Below, one piece after another: positions 56,245-64,000 of a DNA stretch of 64,000 bases; position 1 is the first letter of the stretch; every line of letters starts with the position of its first letter. Below the pieces are notes generated by a model, which did not search any database, was not told the origin of the DNA, and was given only the letters and a program-made list of their open reading frames with translations. Made by a program: the position numbers and the translations under genes. The stretch is from the NCBI GenBank assembly GCA_037447655.1, contig JBBHKE010002135.1, forward strand, positions 310,001 to 374,000. The letters run 5' to 3'. The stretch is from Zygnema cylindricum. Taxonomy: Eukaryota > Streptophyta > Zygnematophyceae > Zygnematales > Zygnemataceae.

Positions 56245-56734
56245 TGTAAAAGAGGCAACGATACACCACAACACGTTACAGTGCACAGCGGAAAACACCA
56301 AGGATCTTCCCGTAGCAACAGCAGGAGTACACAGAACTCACAGACAAGGTTGCGCTTTATTACTTGAGAGAGAGTACAAAGTTGCGCTAGCTGCGTAGGT
56401 CTACTTCAGGTCTCCCATTCACTAAGTCTACTCGACTATTTAAACTAGCTAACTGCTAGTCAACCTAGTACTATACAGCTGTACACGTGGACCTTCGCGA
56501 TCAACCGGGGTCTATCCAAAACTTCCTTCTAGAACTATACAGCTCCATCTACATTCTGCGGCATTGCTATGCTGCGCTGCTGCGCTACTAGTTGCTACGC
56601 CGCTAAGTTGCAATGCTACGCTGGTCCGGAATCGCAGCTGCGCTGGTCTCGAACCGCAACTGCGCTGCTCTGAAATCGCAACTATAGCAGCCTAGCCTTA
56701 ACCACTAAGTATCCAATTCTGTAACCCTGTTACA
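56245..56734 (-). repeat. 3' LTR of the gypsy element (490 bp)
   Basis: On the plus strand it runs TGTAAAAGAGG to CTGTTACA. It aligns with 63026-63497 throughout, with one extra stretch of 18 bp near 56270. GCTGCG repeats fill its middle. Confidence 0.9.
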
Positions 56735-58038
56735 GTGCCTCCCACTAAGGATTCAGCGTCCCGCTGAACTTTGAGTGACTCAAGGAAACTGCAATTGCCG
56801 GAGTATGTCATATGTTTCCTCCGATACTCTTCAAACTCCTGGCAAAGGGCGTCGAGTTGATTTTGGAGCTGTTCACATCGGGTCTCCAGTAACGCGATGT
56901 GATGATCTGCAGCTGCCAACCGCCTCCAAGTGATTCGTTCCCGAACCCGATCTTCCCCTTCCTCAATCTCGAGTACTTTGGGCCGCGGCGGAACGTTTGC
57001 CGGTGCAGGCTCCTCGGGTGCCGGAATCCTGGGTTCTTGAGGTTGAGCCACTGAGGAACTTCCTCCGGTTCCTTGTCCGCCGGTTCCCACCGAGGTACCT
57101 TCCGTAATTTGAAGGACACGTGTTTCCTTGCAGCTCGGGCCCGCTGCAGAGCATTCCTTTGAGCCAGCTTGAGTACTACCTCCGCTCTAGAGATGATGTC
57201 GTGGAGGCGGACATCCCACGAGTGATAATGACGGAGTAGCCCGGGAACATCAATCTTGTTCCTGTAGTTGTCCTCTACCACTTCCACGAACGGTAAGGTG
57301 TGAGGATTTAGCTGCACATAGCCTTTATGATTATTTCCCAGGTCCTTGGTCCGCATGAAATTCCACGCTAGGTGTGACGGAACGTCGGCGGGGATACGGA
57401 TAGGATCTCCAGGCTTCCCTATACGCCATTCCTCGAGCCACTCCGAGGGGTTCCAATAAAACATTTTGGCGAAGCTGAAGGCGAGGTCCGGATACTGGGT
57501 GTCGACCGGTAGTGAGAAGACGTAGTCGAGAATTTCCTCTCCCTGTTCACTCTCCTCCTCCGAATCTCTTCGGTTTTCTCGCAGGAGGAACACATCGTCA
57601 CCACTGGGGTATTGTTCCTCTGCCTTCCTCTCCGCGCTTTCAGACGACTCCTCGTCCGCGGTGCTCTCCTTGTTTGGGTCCCGCATCACCTCTAGATCTG
57701 AGGCGCGCTCCTCAATTGGCGGAGGCGTTGGTTCGCGTTCCGGTTTCTCCACCTCCGATAGTTCATGATCTGCTTGAAGTTCCTGATCACCTTCCCGGGT
57801 TCGGGTGTATTCAGGGTCCTATGTGTTTTTCTGACCCCTCCCCTCCACTGGTCTCTGCCGGTCCTGCCTCGCTACTGGCACTTTCCTCCGGTTCCGGCTC
57901 CAGTTGTACTTCTCTTCGCCTGCTTGCTTCCACCATGGCCTCCGCCGCCCTTAGCAATCTCTCGGGACGGTTCGGGTCTCCTTGTCCCACCCGTACCAGT
58001 CTCCTCATTTTCGGTGGTGGAGAGGACGACGACGCCAT
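56698..58038 (-). pseudogene. extra 3' reading frame of the gypsy element (unknown function)
   Basis: Between the chromodomain and the 3' LTR there are about 1.3 kb of coding-like DNA in the same strand sense. A first piece starts MASSSSPPPKMRRLV at 58038 and is rich in Glu, Ser and Pro. The main piece (57752-57090) starts MEKPEREPTPPPIEE and has a folded-looking core (YVFSLPVDTQYPDLAFSFAK, MFYWNPSEWLEEW, IPADVPSHLAWNFMRTKDLG). After about 57090 the coherent reading moves to another frame: Pro-rich, then a likely coiled coil, AAADHHIALLETRCEQLQNQ, ending at 56698. One or two frameshifts separate the pieces. I do not recognise the domain. Standard gypsy elements end with integrase. Confidence 0.6.
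56738..56750 (-). promoter_or_regulatory. polypurine tract region, gypsy element
   Basis: Reading the minus strand, AGTGGGAGGCAC directly precedes the 3' LTR start TGTAACAGGG. It is purine-rich and in the expected place. Confidence 0.55.
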
Positions 58039-58186
58039 AGACACTGCTGAACCAGAGAATTCCGGTAGCTCCAGAAGCGAAGGTAAACTGATTGTGCGGA
58101 GAGAAGCAGTTTCCAAGCTGCCGAGACTGGGTTGGTCGTGAGGACGAATGACGGTTGTATTCCCGGGGGTAGAGGGTTTCACTTTT

Positions 58187-58623
58187 GGACTGTGCGTAGC
58201 ATCGCAGCATGCGAGGGTATCGCAACGTCCAACATTTATAAAACTGCGCTGCTGCGGCGGAACCGAGGGTTCGTCGTCACCTACATAATGAAACACAATT
58301 GCGCCGTTGCGCTTTCCTGTCAGCGCAGCGGTGGTGATGCGATCCTCTGACGTCATCGTGACCATGTTGCGCTGCGGTGGCTGCGCTGCTACAGCGCTGC
58401 GGTGTGGTAACATCGCCGTTGCAATCCTTTGCCGCGTCCCGAAGATGATTGCGATGGTTGCGCCATTGCAATTCGCTCCTTTGTTGCGGCCGCTGCAATT
58501 GCCCCTCCGGTAAAGGTGAGTGTCCTCACTCCGTTGAAACCGGCGCAGCAACTCCGGTGAATGCAAATCCCCTTCGTCCACCCAAGAGTTGTCCTCAGCA
58601 CTGTAACCCTTCCAACGCACCAA
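58187..58623 (-). other. low-complexity spacer after the chromodomain
   Basis: GCTGCG-type repeats like those in the LTR lie between the chromodomain and the extra frame. The frame read through it (to 57811) has no recognisable domain before the MASSSS start. Confidence 0.4.
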
Positions 58624-59430
58624 GTATTAGGTGGAGTTGGAATTCCCAGAGTGACGTGACTGAAAGATCTCTTCCACCTCATACTCGTCTGAGGTTCCTC
58701 GAACGGGTGGTAGAGGAGTATGCCGTCGTTGATTAGGGAACATTGAATCAGGATCGCGGAATGGTTTAAGAAGGGAAACATGGAAAACATTGTGGATATG
58801 CCAGTCCGTCGGGATATCCAACTTGTACGCTACGTCGCCCACACAAGAAAGAATTGTGAATGGGCGCGTGAACTTTGGTGCCAACTTCTTAGAGAGGGCA
58901 CCAGGCAAGGAGAGGTTTACCATATTAAGGCGAACCTTGTCCCCTACACAGAAGACGATGTCTTTCCGGTGAGCGTCGGCCTGCGACTTTTGACGATCCT
59001 TTGCCATTTGGAGCGCCTTGGCCGCCTTTTCCAGGTTCCCTTGCAAAGTTTTGGCAAAGTCCAGAGCAGCCGGTGATTGGCAGTCCGCTACCAATAAGTT
59101 TTGGGGAAGAGTGGGTTGTCGTCCATTGAGGGAAAATGGCGTAGCATTGGTTGCACTGTTGTATGCTACCTCGATTGCCGTTGAATGGTCCACCCAATCC
59201 GTTTGGTTCACCGAGACATAAGCCCGCAATGCTTCCTCCAAAGTTCGATTCACCCTTTCAGTCTGACCATCAGTTTGAGGGTGGTAGGCTGTGGACATGG
59301 CTAGCTGCGTTCCGCATAACGCAAATAGATTTTGCCAAAAGTTTCTCACGAATTTTCGATCGCGGTTGCTGACGATCCTTTTCGGAAGACCGTGATGGCG
59401 GAATATTTCCTGAAAGAATAAGTCCGCGAT
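58530..59430 (-). pseudogene. gypsy integrase C-terminal half and chromodomain
   Basis: The open piece 59349-58627 contains the integrase Glu context (STAYHPQTDGQTERVNRTLE), the GPY/F-type region (GDKVRL, LAPKFTRPFTILSCVGDVAY) and HNVFHVSLLKPF. The chromodomain begins EYEVEEIFQSRH, is cut by a TAA at 58627-58629 and resumes as YLVRWKGYSAEDNSWV (58623 on). The second catalytic Asp, expected in S-D-R-D, is Asn (IVSNRDRKF near 59355). Its role would be DNA joining and targeting to methylated-histone chromatin, but the stops and Asn substitution imply a dead enzyme. Confidence 0.85.
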
Positions 59431-59433
59431 ATC

Positions 59434-59949
59434 TCATGCAGTAGCTGTAGTGGACGTGGGAAAAAAAAGTGCCATTTTCGTCAGGTAATCCACGACGACG
59501 AAGATTGAGTCGTAGCCCTCCTTCGTCCGGGGAAGGGCCACGATGAAATCCATCGAGATCGCCTCCCAAGGAACAGATGGTATTGGGAGGGGGTGTAACA
59601 AGCCTTGTTGCCCTGAATCCGATTTGTTTCTATTACACAAGTCACACGTCCGGACATATTCTGCAATGTCTCGAGTCATGTTTGGCCAGTAATACGCCTC
59701 AGCGACACGTGCGGTTGTTTTATCTCGCCCAAAATGTCCACTGTGCGGCTCGTCGTGACTCATTTGAAGAATCATGTGACGAAGTTTCGTATTTGTTGGC
59801 ACATAAAGCCGTGTTGTCTTACTCAGTCTGTACCGCCACATACCATTGGCGGTTCGAACGAATTCCTTCCGTTTGATGAGTTCCTTTAGTGAATCATCGT
59901 CGCCGTAGGCGTCCTTTATCCGACTTAACCACTGTTCGTCCACTTGCAC
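59434..59949 (-). pseudogene. gypsy integrase N-terminal half
   Basis: This open piece holds the H2C2 zinc-binding module (MSHDEPHSGHFGRDKT, then CDLCNRNKSDSG) and the first catalytic Asp in ISMDFIVALPRTKEGYDSIF. It ends at a stop in DYLTKMALFFPTSTTATA. The downstream half continues past that stop. Confidence 0.85.
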
Positions 59950-60437
59950 CGTACTGGTGACTGCGCTGAGCTCAAATCTTGCGCTGCGGTCGACGTTGCG
60001 CTTTTCTCTTTCACAGAGTCTTTGTTCCCCTGCTGCGGTGCTTGCGGTCGTTGCTCCGATGCCGGCGCAGGGACGTCAGGTCTTCTTGACAGCGCATCCG
60101 CCGAGTTCGTTTTGCCCGGCTTATATTCAATAACAAGTTCCGGACCGAAGGTTTGCAGAAACGTCATCCAGCGCACTTGTTTCTTAGACAACTTCGGCTG
60201 GGTTTGGAGATATTGTAAGGCGTGGAGATCCGTGATAACCATGATCCATTTCCCCTGAACGTAACACTTCCCAACCTCCAACGCATTGATGATAGCGGTT
60301 GTCTCTTTCTCATGGGTGGCCATATTCAGCTCTGCTGCCTTTAGCTTTCGACTATCGTAGGCGATGGGTTGAAGGCCTTTTCCTTGATCCTGCATAAGGA
60401 TCGCTCCAATAGCCATATCGCTAGCGTCAGTAATTAT
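59925..60437 (-). pseudogene. gypsy RNase H
   Basis: It begins just after a stop at 60441. TDASDMAIGAILMQDQGKGL carries the first Asp, MATHEKETTAIINAL the Glu and MVITDLHALQYLQTQ the second Asp (with Leu where His is usual). It continues through the connection EYKPGKTNSADALSRRP to integrase. It would degrade element RNA during reverse transcription. Confidence 0.85.
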
Positions 60438-60440
60438 CGT

Positions 60441-61310
60441 CTAAGGTAAGTCCGAATCTGGAACAGCTAACACAGGGGCGGTAACCAACCGTTCCTTTAG
60501 CGTGTTTAAGGTTGCCCTTTGCGCCGCTTTCCAATCATAGGGCGCATCATTCTTGAGCAATTCCGTGAGCGGTGCAGCGCTTTTTGCAAAACCTTCGACA
60601 AAACGTCGATAATAGGAGCATAGTCCTAGAAAGCTTCGTAATTCCGTCATATTTGCCGGCTGCGGCCACTCCTTAACGGCCTTTGTCTTGTTTCAATCCA
60701 GTGCGATTCCGTCCCGGCTCACCACATGGCCTAAAAAATCAATCTTCTTCTTGAAGAGGTCACATTTACTTCTTTTTGCGTATAACTTATGCTCCCGAAG
60801 AACTTGTAGGACCGTCCGTAAATGCTTCATATGTTCTTCCTCCGTTGGCCTATGCACCAATATGTCATCTAAGAAGACGATCACAAACGCGTCCAGATAT
60901 TGCCGAAAGATGGAATTCATTAAATGCATAAAGGTCGCTGGTGCGTTAGTCAACCCGAACGGCATTACCCGAAACTGAAAATGACCGTATCGAGTTCTGA
61001 ACGTCGTCTTCTCCACATCCTCCTCGGCAACTCTGATCTGGTGGTAGCCGCTGCGCAAGTCTATTTTCGAAAAATATTTGGCACCTCGAAGTCGATACAA
61101 CAATTCGTCTATCCTCGATAGGGGGTACGCATTCTTCACCGTTAATTTGTCAGCGCTCGGTAGTCAACGCACATACGAAAACCTCCATCTTTCTTGTTCA
61201 CAAAGAGAACGGGGGCTCCATACGGTGACTTGCTTGGTTCGATTGCTCCGGCTTCGACCAACTCCGCGAGTTGCTTTTTGAGTAGTCCAATTCGGTGTAA
61301 CTCATCTTGT
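60441..61310 (-). pseudogene. gypsy reverse transcriptase
   Basis: RT motifs are in order: [18 protein letters not shown] and [18 protein letters not shown] (about 61285-61160, shifted frame), then [46 protein letters not shown] and the active site [10 protein letters not shown] (61139-60693), then the thumb region (60650-60441, [16 protein letters not shown]). Two frameshifts (about 61290 and 61155) and stops at 60693 and 60441 break it. The active-site Asp pair is intact. Confidence 0.88.
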
Positions 61311-62991
61311 ACATCCGATTAGCCGAGGGTACCGCTCCAGGAACAAGCTCAATCCTATGGTCTACTTCGCGCTTCGGAGGTAATCCTTCGGGGAGCTTCG
61401 GGGGAAATACATCTGCGTACTCCTCGAGAAGTTTTGTCACGACTTCCGGGGCCTCTTCGGAAGTCTTTCCAATGTCGTCACTTTCATAAGAGTCCAAGTC
61501 GGGGTCCTTCTTCTTCCATTCTTCCGGGATCTCCTCCTTCGCCTCCTCCATTGGCTGGACGACCGCCATACCAATCATTTCCCCTTTCTTGAGTGCCCTC
61601 TTAAGCTGTAAGGCCGAAAGCAGGCGCCCCTCTTCCGCTCCTTTACCAGCCGCTCCTGCTTTTACCTCAAACTCTTCTTCACCTTTCTTCAATCTCATGG
61701 TGCCACTTCTCCAATCAATCGTCGGATTCCATTTTTGCAACCACGGCTTCCCCAAGTTTACCTCATGGTCCCCAAGAGGTAATACATGAAGCGTGTCGTA
61801 CCATCGGAATTTCCCAATGCGGACACGTATCCTCAGGGTACGATGGGTAATGGATAAGGAACTTCCGTCGGCCAATTGTACCGACTGGTGATTATTTAGC
61901 ACCAAAAGAGGAAGTTTCAACCTGTTCACCGTCGCCTCGATAATGAAGTTCCCCGACGCTCTGGAGTCCACCATGAAGTTAGCTGCACTCACTCCTATTT
62001 GACCCCGAAATATCAAAGGGTCTCCTCCTTCACTGGCTAACCTCATAACGGTAAGTTTTCCCTTTTTGGAACCTTTCCGTTTTGGACACTCTCGAGCCAT
62101 ATGATCTGGAGAACCGCACTGAAAGCACAGGCCATTTTGCCTCCTCCGCTGGATTTCCTCGGGGGACAAGTCATTGGTCTTGGTTTTGGTAGCTTTCTTC
62201 TTTTTCCGCAAGACGTTGACTGCTCCCTTATCCTCTTTAATTGCGTCGAGCTCCATGGGGGTTGGACCTTCGTCTCGTCGGTTTCCTCCGCTACTGCTCG
62301 ACCCGTAGTGATAAGGTCTCCGGAGGTTAAAGTCGACCGAATCGGTCCGCTCCGCAAACTGGATGATTGCTGAGAGAGGAGGAGTCATGCTTTCCCGAGC
62401 AAGCCATTGTTCCACATCCCTACGAATAGAAGACTTAAGCCCCTTCACGAAACGATCCACGGCTTCATCCTCCGTCATCGTAGGTATTTGAACTTTGCAC
62501 TCCAAGAAACGCTGCGTAAACTCCATCACTGACATTCGTTGCTTCAAGACTGCGATCTTATCTTTTGCCGCCTTGATTGTGTTGACGGGCTGCCAAATGT
62601 CGCGGAGAGGTTGAACGAAGAGAGCCCACACGGTCGATAACTCATCGTCCTCTACCAATGTTCTCCACCAAGCCCCCAGTGCCCCTTTAAGAAGACCACC
62701 CGCGTAGTGAATCTTCTCACGATCCGATAGGCTAGGAAAATTCTCGAGATAGTTCGCCACGGAGAATAGCCATGAGTCAAGGTTCTTGTGTTTTGCAGGG
62801 TCAAACTCGTCGAGAAGTCTTAATTTGAGTCTCCGGGAGTCTCTTCCTATGCTTCCATGAGGTCGCTCCCCTAGACGCGACTCCAAGGCTTTGACGGTGT
62901 TACTCAGCTTCGCGTTTTGTAATCTCAGACTTTCCAACTCCCTGAGAACTTGCGCCATCATTTTTGTAGTGGATAGGCCGTGTTCATCCAT
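61198..62991 (-). pseudogene. gypsy gag and protease (597-aa frame)
   Basis: The frame starts MDEHGLSTTKMMAQVLRELE with a short coiled coil, then the retrotransposon gag core (FDPAKHKNLDSWLFSVANYL, GALGAWWRTL), a zinc knuckle CFQCGSPDHMAREC (about 62133-62092) and an aspartic protease with FMVDSRASGNFI (about 61980-61945), where D-S-G-A is expected. Gly-to-Arg at that site should inactivate it. The frame then enters the pre-RT linker and shifts out of frame near 61290. Gag itself is intact and could be made. It is the only full-length domain set left in this element. Confidence 0.88.
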
Positions 62992-63012
62992 GCTGTCGAT
63001 TCACGGGTACTT

Positions 63013-63024
63013 GCTCCGATACCA
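63013..63024 (-). promoter_or_regulatory. primer-binding site, gypsy element
   Basis: The minus strand reads TGGTATCGGAGC two bases inside the 5' LTR. It matches the standard initiator tRNA-Met 3'-end primer site (TGGTATCAGAGC) with one change. Confidence 0.8.
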
Positions 63025-63025
63025 G

Positions 63026-63497
63026 TGTAAAAGAGGCAACGATACACCACAACAGAAAACACCAAGGATCTTCCCGTAGCAACAACAGGAGTACACAGAA
63101 CTCACAGACAAGGTTGCGCTTTATTACTTGAAAGAGAGTACAAGTTGCGCTAGCTGCGTAGGTTTACTTCAGGTCTCCCATTCACTAAGTCTACTCGACT
63201 ATTTCAACTACCTTACTGCTAGTCAACCTAGTACTATACAGCTGTACACGTGGACCTTCGCGATCAACCGGGGTCTATCCAAAACTTCCTTCTAGAAATA
63301 TACAGCTCAATCTACATTCTGCGGCGTTGCTATGCTGCGCTGCTGCGCTACTAGTTGCTACGCCGCTAAGTTGCTATGCTGCGCTGGTCTGGAATTACAG
63401 CTGCGCTGGTCTGGAACCGCAACTGCGCTGCTCTAAAATTGCAACTATAACAGCCTAGCCTTAGCCACTAAGTATCCAATTCTGTAACCCTGTTACA
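63026..63497 (-). repeat. 5' LTR of the gypsy element (472 bp)
   Basis: It is nearly identical to 56245-56734 apart from an 18-bp absence and scattered substitutions. It is bounded by TGTAA and TTACA. Confidence 0.9.
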
Positions 63498-64000
63498 ACC
63501 AGTTTAGTATTAACCATAATTCAATGATCTATAGTTAATTATAACTGACTATAACGAGAATGCTCTACATAGAAAGGCAACAATGGCGTTTGTAATGTGT
63601 ATCGTTGATTATTTAGAAGGTTTTTAAATAAATATATTGGAATACGTAATAAATGCATACGACACAAATTTACAAACCCTTGTTATTTTAAAAAACGTTT
63701 ATATGCATAAATAACTAAAAATTGTACACATTCAAAGAGAGTGAACAAGGATTTTTTAAAATTATATGTGTGGCATTGCAACGGTGTATAACATCGTATA
63801 ATATATTCGACAAGGTAAGATTCAGTTAGCATAACTTGATGAAATGTCTTTGGGTTTAAATATCATTACTTATAGGTAAAGCATGGGCGTTTACGGTGTT
63901 TAAGGTATTTATTGGAAGTTATACAAATATTTATATCCATATATTTATGCAAAATAATAAAATCATAAGACATGTTTTTTGACTTGGGGTAAAGAATCAA
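63498..64000. other. AT-rich DNA, no gene seen
   Basis: No frame, repeat family or RNA gene is recognisable to the window end. Confidence 0.5.

Larger units (their letters stand above)
56245..63497 (-). mobile_element. Ty3/gypsy chromovirus with both LTRs and an extra 3' frame
   Basis: On the minus strand: 5' LTR (63497-63026), initiator tRNA-Met primer site, gag-protease, RT, RNase H, integrase with chromodomain, an additional reading frame, polypurine tract and 3' LTR (56734-56245). Ty3/gypsy order and the chromodomain place it among chromoviruses, whose chromodomain directs insertion to heterochromatin. Stops and frameshifts inactivate it. The flanking five bases (GTGGC and ACCAG) do not match, so no target duplication is seen. 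Confidence 0.92.

Noticed and set aside
57512-58141. 209-aa plus-strand Pro/Ser-rich frame
   Set aside because: It is antisense to the extra 3' frame of the gypsy element, whose minus-strand reading has the more protein-like composition.

Overview
The window looks like nuclear DNA from a streptophyte, meaning a land plant or, more likely, a charophyte-type green alga. Four things point there. There is a gene with many introns and plant-type LRRNT_2/LRR exons. Copia retrotransposons have a primer site complementary to plant initiator tRNA-Met. A chromodomain Ty3/gypsy element is present. AAACCCTAA-like words are scattered through the non-coding DNA. A Chara-like alga is my best guess but is unproven. 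The assembly has one 10-base gap (19532-19541).

Positions 1-29000 are a graveyard of related Ty1/copia elements. Element 1 (minus strand, running off the left edge) keeps an almost unbroken gag-pol frame. A composite locus (4756-16726) is bounded by LTRs with a matching 5-bp target duplication (ATTTA). It contains two nearly identical copies of the same dead pol gene, a reversed gag-LTR fragment and pieces of two LTR families. A copia copy of a second LTR family (20036-22845) abuts an element with two LTRs (22846-28995). All families share a primer-binding site matching the anticodon arm of initiator tRNA-Met (half-tRNA priming) and an antisense tRNA-like cassette inside the LTR.

Positions 29000-32300 are largely non-coding, with a short tandem repeat, a purine tract and hairpins.

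The centrepiece is a minus-strand gene from 51441 to 32344. I reconstructed it as 27 exons with consistent splice phases, giving about 1204 residues. In order it encodes a signal peptide, a Cys-rich PAN/apple-like segment, an extensin-like proline-rich region, LRRNT_2 plus nine LRRs, an EGF-like module, a papain-family (C1A) protease with catalytic Gln, Cys, His and Asn visible, two more EGF-like modules and four LysM-like modules. No membrane segment or C-terminal anchor is seen. The inferred product is a secreted, wall/glycan-targeted protease. Module borders coincide with symmetric intron phases (LRR 2-2, EGF 1-1, LysM 0-0), so assembly by exon shuffling and duplication is likely. An LRR pair has been duplicated with its introns, and one intron holds a 0.8-kb minisatellite of 14-bp units.

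Positions 51450-55500 are AT-rich intergenic DNA with a near-perfect 50-bp palindrome. A tRNA-like gene lies at 55545-55617. Positions 56245-63497 are a minus-strand Ty3/gypsy chromovirus with both LTRs, a tRNA-Met primer site, gag, protease, RT, RNase H, integrase and chromodomain. It has an additional downstream reading frame before its polypurine tract. The element is inactivated by stops, frameshifts and catalytic-site substitutions.
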